Assembly (NCBI RefSeq): GCF_029227915.1
Contig: NC_079881.1
Coordinates: 14,485,501-14,549,500 of the forward strand
DNA length: 64,000 nt
Direction of reading: 5' to 3'
DNA from: Hydractinia symbiolongicarpus
Taxonomy: Eukaryota; Cnidaria; Hydrozoa; Anthoathecata; Hydractiniidae
Below the pieces are notes generated by a model. It was not told where the DNA came from. It ran no database searches and saw only the letters and a list, made by a program, of their open reading frames with translations. The position numbers and the translations under genes were made by a program. Positions 1-11,890 of the stretch are shown here, piece after piece; the stretch's first letter is position 1; each line of letters begins with the position of its first letter.

Positions 1-939
1 ATCCAAATTTGCAGTTGGCCACATATTTTGATAACTGACATGAGCCCACAAGGACATATTATTACTAATAAGATTGGATAGCTTCCTGCACACCTAAAGA
101 AAATTAACTTACTATTATATTATTGAAACAAGTCAATAAGCCTGTGGACAAATCCACTTGGGCAGAAGAGGAATGCAAAAAAATACTTCATTTTAATTTT
201 ATTGACAACAGCAATGACCATTCAAATAAAACGCTGATTAGGAAAATCTATAGCACCACGTGTTCTGACGAACAGTTGAAGAGATATTTTGGTTTAAAGA
301 TTTTTTAACAACATCATCAACACTTGTTCTGGAACGGTTGGGTTGACTCAGGTTTAGGAAATTGGTCCTATTTTATTAGGTGGTCTTTAGTTAGCCACAT
401 AAGAGATGTTACTTATTTCCACCCAATCCAGGTTATAAACTTTAAAGTTCAATGCAATGGCCACACTAATGACAATTAATTTACAACAACAAACAGTCAA
501 CAAACAGTTAGCAAACAAACAGGACAGAAAACATTCTATTTGCAACAGTCACATTTTGTTCAAAATGGTTACACTCCAGCTTTTTTAAAAAAAGATTCTG
601 TAGCACTGCAAACTGGCTTTGTTTTGGCGCTCACATGTAACACACCGATCTTGCTCAATTTTGTTAATAACAAATCCAAGTTCTTCACAACCCCAGCATG
701 CCGACAGAGAAAACAAGCTACAATCGGGCTATGCTCAAAAAGGCCATGATTGTTTGGAAATAATGGTGCGATGTTTGTAGGTTTCCTTTTTACATTTTTC
801 TCTTCTAAATACTCATATTGTCAAATCATATCAAATACCCTGAAAAGCACGGAATATTGTGACTGAGGAAATAGTAACGACTATTGATATTCTGAAGAGG
901 AATGTACAATTTCAATTTTTTACAAATATACACAACTCT
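1..939. other. AT-rich intergenic DNA without a supported gene
   Basis: Only short open frames with no recognisable motif occur here. Around 127-165 there is a degenerate match (cctgtggacaaatccactt) to the hairpin-bearing 3' end of the Helitron family seen intact at 15673 and 17649, so part of this stretch is probably an old Helitron remnant. Confidence 0.4.
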
Positions 940-944
940 ATTTT

Positions 945-1790
945 TAAAATAACAGAATTCCGTATTTCATATTTTTTAAAACATGAATTGCGTATTAAAA
1001 AATACTAGTATTTTTTAAAAAACCTTATTTCGTATTTTCTAAAATTCTAAAAATACGCATTTCTAAAAATACCCTGTAGATTTAAAATACAAAGACATAA
1101 AACAGGCCTTTTCAGGAAAATTTTAATATGTGTGTGCCAAAAAGCACGCCTCAAGTATTTTAGGTGTGTTTTGGGTGTGCTGCACTGGTTAACTTCATAT
1201 AAAATTTGTCATTTTGCAGGTGCTATCAATAGCACGCCTAAGCCATTTTGCGTGTGTGTGGACGTGTGCCATGCTATTGCACGCCTCTCCTGAAAAGGCC
1301 TGATAAAAAAGTAATGTCTGGCTAGGGATTTTCTCCGAGATCGTTCCATTTTTTATACGAATTGAAAGTTGCTGTATTTCATTCTAAAATGATGAGAAAA
1401 CGTCCCTACGAAGCTCTAAAGTTGCCGATATCATAAGACGAGAAAACGTCCCTGTGAAGCTCTAAAGTTACTGTATTTCGTTCCAAAATGACGAGAAAAT
1501 GTCATTGTGAAATCATTGAGCCAATTAACACCTATTAAAAACAAACTTGTAAAATTGAGTAACTTTTCTTTTCAATTTATTCAACCACTCACTTGATACA
1601 TGTATTAAAAATACGAAATTCTATCTTTAAAAATAGAATTTCGTAATTTGTATTTTTAAAAAATACGAATTTCGTATTTTCTATTTTTAAAAATTCGTAT
1701 TTACGCAAAATACGCATATTTTTAAAAATATGCGTATTTTAAAATACGAAATCCGTATTTTTTAAAACGAAATTTCCCTATTAAAAAAGA
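945..1790. repeat. AT-rich inverted-repeat element with aaatacg/cgtattt palindromes
   Basis: Both ends (about 950-1075 and 1606-1775) are built from alternating cgtattt and aaatacg units that can pair with each other and fold locally, as in a foldback or MITE-type element. Between them, 1395-1500 holds a short imperfect duplication of a block containing acgtccctacgaagctctaa. No coding potential is visible. Confidence 0.45.
1103..1302. mobile_element. 200 bp MITE with 15 bp terminal inverted repeats
   Basis: The left end caggccttttcagga (1103-1117) is the exact reverse complement of the right end tcctgaaaaggcctg (1288-1302). The interior is rich in gtgtgtg and cacgcc words. A related right end (gtgtgtgggtgcgtgctcctg) lies near 8407-8430, suggesting a dispersed family. 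Confidence 0.6.
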
Positions 1791-1849
1791 GAAAGTGGTC
1801 AACTTTCCTAGAGAGAGAATGGTGGTGATTTAACTGCTTTATTGAATGA

Positions 1850-2960
1850 AGGACTATCTGGCCCAATATGTTAACTAATCCTTGTTTTCAGTTGTCTATT
1901 TGTTTGGCCATAATAGATGGCACCGCAGCCACCTCACGTGTAACAATAAACGACACCAGATAAGAGATATTTGGGTATGCTATCTTTGTAATACAACATG
2001 TTAAAATGACGGGATCGTGTTGTAAAAATAATAGAAAAATTACAATGTGGACTTTAAAGATTTAATGTTTCATACAAAGTTGTATAGAAGTAGCTCCTAG
2101 AAATGTAACGGATAACCATTTTTGTTAAACATTTTTTACTCTTTTGAAGTTCTAGGTGAAATATAGACCAATCAGAATTGATGCATGACGTGAATTATTG
2201 ATGTATTGCTAAAACAGAGCTAGATCTTCTTGCAAGTGAAGAGAAGTATATTAACGACATATCGTCGGTAGAATATAGGCTTATATTCTGGGGGACAGTT
2301 GTCAACCCACAGTTTTTCGAAGTTACATAAAAATGACTAATGTGGGGCCTAATGGACTACCCATGGCAACTGTTGGTAAAAATGATGTAACGTCCAAACT
2401 AGCCATAAACAATTTACTGTCTTGGTTACTCAGGCCTATCAACAAGGGGAGAGCAATGCTCTTGCTCACACAAAGGCTTGCCCAATCCTGAGAAATTGCC
2501 GACAAAATGGGTCAAAAAGGAGGGCAAGAATCGACACATGCCTTATGACCTTACACAATTGCAACACAAAATCGCAACATTATGCCTGGTCTGCTGCCAA
2601 CTGGTCTAAACTTGTTGTAAAAAACTTTGCTGATATTATCTTCTGCAGGAGGTCTTTCTAAACATCTGTTGATTTTTTTATTTAATGATGGCAAAGTTTA
2701 AAAGTTTCTCTGATGGTACATTTACTTATTAAAACTTAGTCCTATCTGAAAAGAATTATTCCATCTTTTTTATGTACACTTCTTTATCTACTAGAACAAC
2801 ACGTAAATTCCTCTCTAGGAAGTTTTTGTGAAATCTATCATTAAAGGTACGAAATGAAGATAATGCAGCATCTTTTACCTTGGTTTTGACAAAATCCGAA
2901 TCTTTTGAGTTGAGAATATCTAATCCCTTGATGTCCTGATAAAAGCATTCATCTAGAGAG
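1850..2960 (-). mobile_element. Degenerate Penelope-like retroelement (RT plus GIY-YIG endonuclease)
   Basis: On the minus strand the broken frames read in the order expected for Penelope-like elements. Near 2500-2640 there is an RPVGSRPGI-type motif followed by CPPF and ILSAI. At 2323-2505 comes MASLDV and then MGSPLGPT, matching the RT segment that precedes the catalytic motif. Near 1900-1960 a CGGC-IYYGQTNRQLK-like stretch fits a GIY-YIG endonuclease with its Cys-rich insertion. Several stops and frame changes separate these blocks, so the copy is dead. It abuts the LINE fragment starting near 2962. The family assignment rests on motif order and is fairly firm; the exact ends are not. Confidence 0.6.
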
Positions 2961-3082
2961 ATAATGCTAATAATTCAAAGCTTTGATGAAGAGTTGATGG
3001 AAGAATTAGTTGAAAAGTTTGAGAGTGGAAGAAAGGACTAAAAGAGAAAGGGCTAAAGGTAAACACAGCAAAGTCTAAAGTC

Positions 3083-3925
3083 ATGATTAGTAGCATTGCA
3101 GCCAAGTGTGACCCTGTAGTTGGAAAGTGGCCTTGTGGAGTTTGCAGGAAAGGGGTTGGTAGTAACTCAATTTTTTGTCAGACTTGCAAGCATTGGGTAC
3201 ATAAGAAGTGCAGTAGTATTAGTGGAAGGTTAAGAGCTGACATACAGTTTGTATGCAAGCGTTTCAAGGGTGAGATTATAGAGAATGAAGTATTTCCAGC
3301 TTTAATGATGTACAACAGTGGCTCGTTAGAGATAGTTGAAATCTTCTGTTACTTAGGTGATATGTTGGGCAGTGAAGGGGGTGTTGGAGGAAGTGTTACT
3401 TGCAGGATAGGTTCTGCTTGGAAAAAGTTCAGAGAGTTACTTCCTTTGTTGACTAGCAGAGTCCTGTCAATTGAGGTAAAAGGTAGGTTGTATGAGGCCT
3501 GTGTAAGAAGTGTTATGTTGTACGGTAGTGAGACATGGGCAGTGAAGCAGGAAGATTTTGACTATTTAGAAAGGAATGATATGAGAATGGTTAGGTGGAT
3601 GTGTAACGCCAGTCTGAGAGACAGAAAGAGTTCAGATGAGCTAAGAAGCAGGCTAAGTCTCCGTGATGTTATCCAGATAAGAAGATTGAATTGGATGGGG
3701 CACTTGGAAAGAATGGAGGAGGATAATTGGGTAAGAAAGTGTAGAGACTTGATAGTTCCTGGGGCAAAGCCCAGAGGCAGACCGAGGAAGACTTGGCAGG
3801 AGGTTATAAGGACAGACTTGATACAGAGGAAGTTGAGTTTAGATCTAACACAGTCTAGATCAGATTGGAAGAGGGTCATTAATATACCCAGCCCAACCCA
3901 TGCTAGCATGGAAAATGGACGTTAA
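3083..3925 (+). pseudogene. C-terminal part of a LINE reverse transcriptase polyprotein
   Basis: This 280-residue open frame lacks the RT catalytic core and retains only what lies downstream. Residues ~12-55 form a treble-clef or PHD-like Cys/His cluster (CGVC, CQTC, HWVHKKC), which in several invertebrate LINEs is inserted after the RT palm. Residues ~80-220 carry the conserved YLG, LYGSETW, RMVRWM and RRLNWMGHLERM blocks. The end is rich in basic residues (PRGRPRKTW), probably RNA or DNA binding. The upstream part is lost and no start codon is meaningful, so this is a fossil fragment rather than a gene. Confidence 0.75.
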
Positions 3926-3936
3926 GCCGAGAATGA

Positions 3937-3966
3937 TGATGATGATGATGAATGATGATGATGATT
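3937..3966. repeat. (ATG)n-type microsatellite, LINE 3' tail
   Basis: A run of gat/atg triplets directly follows the LINE 3' end, as expected for a tail generated during target-primed reverse transcription. Confidence 0.8.
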
Positions 3967-4518
3967 TGAGTGGAATAGCAAAATTAAGGCTACACAATAA
4001 GAATTTTTCGAAATCACTAGGTTCATGCCTAGAAAAATTAAAAATAACACGATCCGGATCATTCTTCGGGATTTGATTTTTGACAAGTTTTTAAATTTTT
4101 TTTTCTTGGATTTCTTTTTGTCTGTGCAATATCACATTGTTGCTGACCAGAAAGATTGAACAATTACGAGTCAAGTCAATAAAAGATAAAACATTAGCCA
4201 GTGATAAACGTTGAACGGCAAAATCATTAAGTAAGCTGCGAATTTGAGATTTCTTTTGATAATGATCAACCAAAATTCCTACTGGCTATATTATAATAAG
4301 ATCATTAGTTCTACAATGTTCTAAGAAATCCAAATCCAATTTAGCTTTCCTTAATTTAAAATCAATTTTCTCTAACTTTTGTATTGATTTAATGCAACCA
4401 TCTCCATATCAATGTTTGATTACTGGTGAAATTAATTTCGAGATCAGGAAGCAAAAGCAAGCACGAAATATGAAAGCCAAATCAGCTATCTGTATAAACA
4501 TGATAAAATGTAACGGTA

Positions 4519-5936
4519 CAGCACAGTCCAGATGTAAGCGTACGCTCAACTTTCACACCTTTTTCTCGGAGGCAGTAGTTGTTTGTCTTTTGTTCTTATT
4601 AATTATCTTGCGAGTCTTGTAAGTCATTAACTTGCGCATAATAAACAAAAGATTATTGAAGAAAAAATAGCTTATTATAACTGCGCGTAACTATTGTTAA
4701 ATAGTGTTAACATAACTATTCCCAATAGCATAATTGCAAATGTTATCAAATCGATGTGACACGAAGAGCCATTGTTTAATATTTTTATTAAACAAAAGTT
4801 TTGCGTGGAAACTAAATAAACTAGCAAGAAGGCATTGTTGGTTGCGCGGGTTAAATAAAGCTTTTAAGCAATAGAAATTATTATATTTTAACAAAGATTG
4901 AAACTTTAATTTTGATGTAAAAGCTATTTTAGATCGTGTTTTAGAAGTTTAAGAACGAAACACGGCGATAGAAATGTTTTTTTAGAACGCATTTTAAAAG
5001 TGTAAAAACGAAAAGCGGCGATAGAAATGCTCTTTTAGATCGCTTTTTAAAAGTTTAAAAACAAAAAGCAGCGATAGAAAAGCTTTTTTAGATCGCATTT
5101 TAAAAGTTTAAGAACGAAGAACGGCGATAGAAAAACTTCGTTATATCACATTTTAAAAGTTTAATAACGAAGAGCGGCGATAGAAATGATTTTTTAGAAA
5201 GTTGAAGAACGAAGAACACCGATAGGAAAGCTTCGTTAGATAGTGTTTAAGTATTTAAAATGTTATCAACTCTATCAATGTGACACGGCGAGCCATTGTT
5301 TGATAGTTTTAAAAAATAAAAGATTTGCGCGAAAACTAAATAGACAGCGAGATGCATTGTTTAAATCTTTTAGGAGATAGAGCTGTTGCGCGCTAGAAAA
5401 AACAAAGACAATGTTTTTATCAATAAAATGTAGCGTGATACTATAAAATGTCAAAAGTTACATTTTTAGATTTTTTCTTTCTTCAAACGTAGGTTTTTTT
5501 CGTTTGCGTTGCTAAACATTGCTTTTTATAAAAAGAACTTTTAAAAGTTTTGCATGTTAAAAAATATGTTTTGACGATAAAGAAATATTATTGAAAGTTT
5601 TAAAAGTAGCATTAGTTTTTTTTAAAATATTTAGATCATTGGATTTGTTGTTTTTTAAAAGATCTTGTGTTTTTTTAAATAAATCAAGATTAAAATCGCG
5701 TTACTAAAATTAGTTCGTTGTTAAAAAAAATAAAAATTCAATGGCCTTCGCGTTTAATTTATTCTCGCGCAGAGTATTGTTTTTAAACAATGTTTCTTGC
5801 TATGCTTTTGTTTTTAACACGAAGTAATTATTTTCGCGCAATTTGAAAGGAAATCGCTATCCTATTGTTTTTTTTAATGAGAGCAATTATTTTTCCAAGT
5901 TGAGCGTACGCGTACGCTTACATCAGGACTGTACTG
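4519..5936. mobile_element. 1.4 kb non-autonomous DNA transposon with TIRs and flanking TA
   Basis: The left end cagcacagtccagatgtaag and the right end (reverse complement cagtacagtcctgatgtaag) are matching inverted repeats that extend into gcgtacg...ctcaact. Both are flanked by TA (4517-4518 and 5937-5938), consistent with a TA target duplication. No transposase frame is present. A related end (actacagtatcatccaaatgtaagc) is seen near 9452. Superfamily is uncertain; TA duplication suggests a Tc1/mariner-like integrase. Confidence 0.6.
4925..5245. repeat. Imperfect ~61 bp tandem repeats, about five units
   Basis: A unit containing ttttagatcgcattttaaaagttt, then aacgaa-a-cggcgatagaaa, recurs about five times with point differences inside the TIR element at 4519-5936. 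There is no open frame. Such arrays can be transposase-binding sites or simple expansion. Confidence 0.65.
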
Positions 5937-5938
5937 TA

Positions 5939-6269
5939 AATGGTGTATCATAATATAGCTTTGCAAGAATGACTTCAGTACAATGCCACCTATTATGGTG
6001 AAATTAGGCACCTGAAAACAAGGGTCAGTGAACATATTGGAATATTGGCCCTTACAGGTAAGTCAATTAATGCGAAACAATCTGCTATCAGTGATCATCG
6101 TACAATGTAATTATTGCACATCGTTTGAGGATTTTAACGTTCTGGTGAGAATACTTACAACTTTGAAATCAAAGAAAAAAGTCTCATAATGAGAGAGTCC
6201 TTCATTGAATAAAGCAATTAAGTCAGCACCTTAACTTTTATATACGGTTTGAGTAATTATTAGGAATAC
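5939..6269. other. Intergenic stretch, nothing recognised
   Basis: AT-rich sequence between the TIR element and a Helitron. I see no frame with a motif and no clear repeat ends. Confidence 0.4.
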
Positions 6270-6978
6270 TTGTCGATAAAGCCTGTGGAAAAATCCACTT
6301 AGGCAGGATAAAAATGCAAAAAAGCCAAGTGTCATTTGAATTTTTATGACATCAGCAACCCAGCCACAACGAAAAATTAGAATCCTGTTTTCATGTTGAC
6401 TCTATTGTGTAGAGCTTAAACTGCTGATAAAAAATTGTATATCGTGTGCTCTTGATGAGCGAATTATGAGATTTTGCTGACGTCACCAATGGCCCGTCAA
6501 AACCCCAAATTTTTTTTACAAATTTGTTTACCTGTTGCCTTCATTGTATAGATCTTGAAACGCTGATCAAGAAAATGTATACGATGGTTTACTTTTGACA
6601 AACAGTTGCAGAGATATTAGGATTTGAAGGTTTTATGATGACGTCATTAACCCGCCCATTCCGAAACGGATTTGAGGACCCAGGTTTGGGAAACTTACCC
6701 AAATTGGTCCTAGGTGGTCCCTAGTTACCCCCGCGGTGAAAAATCATTGATGTCACCACCTCGTTTCCAAGTTATTTGCCCTCAAAGTTTTAGGTGCACT
6801 GTAATGGCTTCATTAATTTAATATAGGATATTGATGTTAAAATAGTGTTATTGACGTCGCTCCGTAAAGTCAGAATATTTACCATATTAGACATGCATTT
6901 TTCGGCAACATGAAAGGAAAATGAACACATTCACTTTGCCTGTCACAGAGACACGAAACTGGCGTATTATTATATAGA
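6270..6978 (-). mobile_element. Non-autonomous Helitron, slightly degenerate
   Basis: Read on the minus strand it starts at TCTATATAATAATACGCC (plus 6961-6978), followed outward by A. It ends near 6270 with a short hairpin (gtgg-aaaa-tccac core) and a CTAG-like end mutated to CAAG. The same architecture is intact in the copies at 15673-16414 and 17649-18117. Confidence 0.55.
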
Positions 6979-7131
6979 TGTGTACTTTGTATATTTGTAA
7001 AAAATTGAAATTGTACACACTTCTTGAGAATGGGTGGATGAACACAGGTCGTTTTTGTTTCCTCAGTATCAACAAATTGACACAAACCAATAGAATTTTC
7101 GACATTTGCCACTATGGAAAATTATACTCAC

Positions 7132-7251
7132 ACATTGCAATACGATGAGTTCTCTTGCATTACAATAACTAAGTATCACTGATATTAGTTCATTTGGAAG
7201 TTCAAGAAGTGACTGGGTTGAAAACAAGCTACGAGCAGCAGACCTGGTCAT
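7132..7251 (-). CDS. Candidate first coding exon of a host F-box protein gene
   Basis: An ATG at 7251 (minus strand) opens 40 codons whose second half (LLELPNELISVILSYC) matches the F-box consensus: a Leu-Pro-x-Glu core followed by hydrophobic helices. F-box proteins recruit substrates to SCF ubiquitin ligases through Skp1. The exon ends exactly at TGT followed by GTGAGT, a canonical splice donor, in phase 0. Everything after it on the minus strand runs into stops. The Helitron at 6270-6978 would lie in the following intron. No second exon was found, so gene identity and expression are unproven, but this is the only plausible host gene piece in the window. Confidence 0.45.
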
Positions 7252-7765
7252 TAGAATCGAAGTTAGGTTGCTCCTTTCAGTTTGAAATTTTACTTTCTTC
7301 AGTCTTTGACTTCGTAACCTTGTTAATACTCTACTTTTAACATATCGATAATCTTGTGTACTTCTTCTTTGCGACGGCTTATTCAGGGTTAAATCTAAAA
7401 TATTAATATTAAAAGTTTTAGCTAACTATTTACTTAAGCAGGGAAATAAAAAATGCATGACTTTATGTGTGATGTAATGTTTTAATTTTACAATGAGAAC
7501 AATCAGACTATCACACGCACACACCCCACACTTGCAGATTTGTTTAGGCATGCAATTAATCATGCATGCAAATCTTTGTTATCTTATGTCTGCTTTGTAT
7601 ATTGTAAGCTTGTATAGGCCCCATATGTTTACTCACAAAATTTAATTGCAAACCGACATGCAGATCCCGAGTTATGGATTAGTCAGCAAAAAATTAAGAG
7701 ACCTGGGACGAGCAAACAAGTGTCATTTTGTTGAAAAAAATTATGTTAATCAATTCACTTCATCT

Positions 7766-8053
7766 ATGCATTGATAAACTTTGAATGCATATCCCTTAAC
7801 AGGTCTAAAATTGATGATGATAAAAAATGTCAAAATTTGCTTTGAAATATGACATTATAATTTATGTAACATAATTACATCTGGAATTCTTCAAATGTGA
7901 ATATCTTGAGAACGAAAAGAGCTTTTTAAAAAATTTAAAAAGACTTAATTTAATTATGCTGCATAAATTACTGCGTCATATTTAAGTAATAACAAATTTT
8001 GACATTATTTTAAACCTGTTAAGGGATGTGCATTCAAACCTTATTAATGCATA
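7766..8053. repeat. Inverted repeat, ~70 bp arms
   Basis: The left arm (7766-7839, containing gaatgcatatcccttaacag) and right arm (7989-8053, containing ctgttaagggatgtgcattc) are imperfect reverse complements around a ~150 bp centre. The structure is MITE- or foldback-like, with no coding capacity. Confidence 0.55.
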
Positions 8054-9998
8054 AATAAGAAGCCAAGTTAGCAATGTGAAAATTCATTCATTTGTAAAAA
8101 ACAACACCTGCCTTAAATTTTTATGGAACTAAAAACAGTTTACAAGCATTAGATATGCTTTCGATGATCGGTATAATGTCTAGGTGTGTGACTCTAAGCA
8201 GTCTCTTCAATCGAATTGTGAACATAACAGAACTTTCCTCCAGTCTCGTAATAAACATGAAAAAGTATATTCTAAGTTAAAATCAAACAAGACAAGGTCA
8301 TATAAGTCAAACAAGGTAAAATGAACTGTATCATATATTTCTTTTAAACAAAAAAAAAAAAACAATTTAAGGAACATTTTAATCGCTCACGTGAAACATT
8401 TTGCGTGTGTGTGGGTGCGTGCTCCTGACTGGGCCTGCTATCTAGATAGCCACATACCCAAACATAAAAATAAATAATTTTGGATACAATAAAAAGCTCT
8501 TATACCAAACTGAATAAACACTTTAAAAGATTAGCAATAAATTAGGCCTGTTAGCTAGCTTGTCAGAGCTGGACTTAAGCCCTGACCTTCAAAATTTATG
8601 TTTGTCTAAAATCTAATCTAAAAATTCGTTTAAGATTTATAAGATTTAAACATAGCTAGAGAGCATGACAATATCTTTATATTAACATGCAAAGCATATA
8701 AAAAGCACTATACAAAGGTTAAAAAACAACCTACAAACCTTCAGAAATGGCAACTATTACATTAGATCGCCCACCAAACACACAGTCACTGCTAGAACTT
8801 TAAAGCGTAGGGAGGGGGGTCATAATTAAAATGGCGTTAGTCATATTTTACGATAAGCAAACTTTTAGAAAAAGAAACGTAACTTAAAGCGAACTTTTAG
8901 AAAAAAAGAAAGATTTTAATCAATCTATTGCTTCCATCTGGGTCTGTGAAAATGTTAAGTACTTTAATTGCTGTGATCTGATTGGTTGATTTCGATCCTC
9001 TAATTATCTCTTCAAATAATAAATAGCCAAAGATGATTACGTTCATTGCCCGTCGATGACAGCTATTGCTGCCGAAACACAGCCTAGAATAAACTCGATT
9101 GTTCATACATGATAATATCTATATTTTTCAATGACAATGACTGAACAAATAAGTGGTAAAAAATTTTTAAATTACTTTAGAGATCTTTGTGAGAGCGATG
9201 TTGCGTGTGAATTAACAAAATCTTCACAAAAAACAAATAATAACTGCAGAAGTAATGAAATTTATTGAATTGTTAACTACACGGAAGATTACAATAATCA
9301 CACAAAAATCTATTGTTCTTAAAAAAAGTTTTATGTGCATCTTTTTTTAATTCTTAAAACTTGTTCTGAAAAATATAATTCTTAATATTTTATTCTATAT
9401 TATTTTTTTTAACAAACCATTACACAAAAGATTATTAAAATCGCATACAAAACTACAGTATCATCCAAATGTAAGCTTTCGCGGACACACTATACAACAC
9501 CTTTTCCTGCAAGTCGGAAGCCCTTTCATCTTTTGTTTATCATAATTACCTTAATGATCTTTGGGAGAGCTATGTTGTGAGTGATTTAACAAAAGCTTTG
9601 TGATAAATCAATACTGTAATTATCTTTCCATACAGTACTAGAATCAGGACACCTAACATCGTGCATCGCGTATCATGCGTGTCACGCACGATTCACGATG
9701 CTGTTGCGATAGTAAATTTTTTTAGCATCGAGAAGGTCGTGATCCATCGTGGGGTCGACTTTCACAATGCATCATGAATTAATGTCATGAGAGAATAGCG
9801 CAATTAAATATAATAATTGTTTTTTTTTGTTTTGTTAAATCAAAAATATTTTCGGTCGTAAGCTTTTTTCTTGTTTAGACTCTAACTTATTTAGTTGTTC
9901 TACGGGCCTGTCTGCCCCTAACTTTCACAATAAAAAAAAAATAAAAAAAATATCAACAAACATTTTCTTATCCCATCTTGCGAAAAAAAGATTATAAA
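8054..9998. other. Intergenic, repeat remnants only
   Basis: AT-rich sequence with scattered remnants. One is the MITE-like right end near 8407-8430. Another is an isolated transposon-end-like sequence near 9452-9500 that resembles the 4519 TIR. A short cluster of atcgtg/cacgat palindromic words lies at 9655-9770. No frame with a recognisable domain. Confidence 0.35.
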
Positions 9999-10160
9999 TG
10001 TCGTAACACCCTCCTTCATTATGATTAATATATGTTTAAAATTACGCTGCTTGCTAAAATCTTAAATTTCTTAGTCGACATCATTTAGGAAAAATAATTA
10101 ATATCATTAAATCTTTTTCAAGGATATTAGAAAAATAATTAAAACAACGTAAAATACGCA

Positions 10161-10659
10161 TGTCGTAACACCCTCCTCTGTTTGAAATAAATAAATAATT
10201 TTAATGTTGCGAAAGACTTTAAACTTTCTCGTTGTTCCGGAGGAAAAAAAATTTATCTCACCAAAAAAAATGTTCAGACAAATTTGTTCACTTGTTTTGA
10301 ATTATTAAGTAGCTGTCAAGGTAAAAAAATAAAAATACTTGCATGCTCAAAAACGTCTTTTTTAGAGGGTTATGCAGCAAAAAGTTTTCTCGTGCTGGGT
10401 GTAAAAGATATACAGAATATGCTTGTGTTGTTTTGAAAGTTATATTTATTCAGCAAGTTATTCTCCTCCCACTTAAAATAATGTAAAAAAAAGCTTAAGT
10501 GTTTTTAAATGTTTTTTCCGCAGTCTTATAAGAAAATCTAAATAAATCTAAGTGCAAGTTTTTTTTACGGAATATAGTTTAGTTACCAATATTTCAAGTC
10601 TTTCGCAGCATTAAAGTTAATTAAAATAAAAATAATAACGAAAGGAGGGTGTTACGACA
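10161..10659. mobile_element. 499 bp MITE with TIR tgtcgtaacaccctcct
   Basis: Left 10161-10177 and right 10643-10659 are perfect 17 bp inverted repeats. The inner pair ttaatgttgcgaaagact and agtctttcgcagcattaa extends the homology. Additional single ends of the same family occur at 9999-10015, about 17119-17140 and 17518-17535, so it is a multi-copy family. Confidence 0.7.
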
Positions 10660-11890
10660 AGCGTATTCTGCCCTGTTATTATATCACATTTCCTATATGG
10701 TAGACTATTTTAATCGAAAGATTATACATTTTAACTAGTGTAATATAAATTGTTGCATGTATAGACAAAAGATATAGCATTTCTTTCGTGTGCAGAACAA
10801 TAACGTTCGCATAAGCGTTTACAAAATCGGAAATACTTTAACAAATAAATTCATGTGTGAATAAAAGATGTTCGTGTGCTAAAACAATAGAGACACGAAG
10901 GGTAATTGACTTTTTAAACATTTTTTCGTGTTAATCCCTTAGCAGATGCAGTAATTATAAAAAACAATAGGCCACACAAAAATCGTTAAAGTTCTGACGC
11001 TTCCGAAAGCTCGTGTAAAGGTGATAACTATCGTGCACATAAAACATTACATTTTTCCAGTATATAACTCGCACATCGTATAACCCACAGCTCAGCTTTT
11101 TTAGGGAATTATAAACTAGATGCTATCAGATAGCACGCACCTTTGTATAACCCACATAAAATTTCAATCAATGTGTTTTACTTACCACACCTTTGCATAA
11201 CCCACATCGTGTTAAAAAAATATAGAGTATTTTTACTTACCCTAATCATTTTATAAACATGTGCGTGTGTTTTTTTTCATACTGCAGACAAGTGGAAATG
11301 GCACTTTTCAAAACCAAGCACGGTGTTACGATGAAATCCCGGATTGTATAAAAATTATTGAAACTCTAGAAAAATTTACTAAAGAAGCAAAACAATTTTA
11401 TCTAAATAAGGCAGTCGCTAGAGTCTTGTCTGTTTGTTTGGGTGCCAATATTCTATCGACCTGTTCACAATCTACCCTTACTCATTTTCAGCTTATGTTT
11501 ACTTTTGCCTTTTCTCCTTTTGCGACTAGCCAAGTATATATATGAAATTTTTTTTTTTTTTTAGTTTATTTTATATTTTCTTACTTCCAAGGCCATTTAT
11601 CGTTTTCTCTGGGTTTTTTTTCTAGTTACTCCTATCTAGGTTGATTCCAATATCGTCTCTATTTATCTTTCGATTCGAGCGTTTCAATTTCTTTCAAGCC
11701 TTTTCAGTTTTTCTCATCGCGGTTTTCTTTTTATTTAATGTATATAAAAAAAAGTTATTTTTTGAACACTTATTTATTCTTAATCTATAATTTTTTTCAT
11801 TTTTATACTTCATTTTAGGGAGAAGAACAATTTTGTACAAAATTGAACCCAAATAAATGTTAATAATAATAATAATAATAAGTGGGGGAT

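Larger units (their letters stand above)
2962..3966 (+). mobile_element. 5'-truncated non-LTR retrotransposon (LINE) fragment
   Basis: The fragment starts inside reverse transcriptase: the frames just upstream of 3083 resemble the thumb-region phrase LKEKGLKVN-KSKVM. It continues through the post-RT C-terminal region and ends in a short 3' tail followed by an (ATG)n-type microsatellite at about 3937-3966. Truncation at the 5' side and a simple-repeat tail are the usual marks of target-primed reverse transcription. Confidence 0.7.

Noticed and set aside
8897-9106. 69-residue minus-strand frame
   Set aside because: No motif, splice signals or repeat in the neighbourhood to support it.
11261-11545. 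94-residue frame as a transposase piece
   Set aside because: No catalytic motif; Lys/Phe-rich run in AT-rich DNA inside a repeat-bounded block, so not supported as coding.
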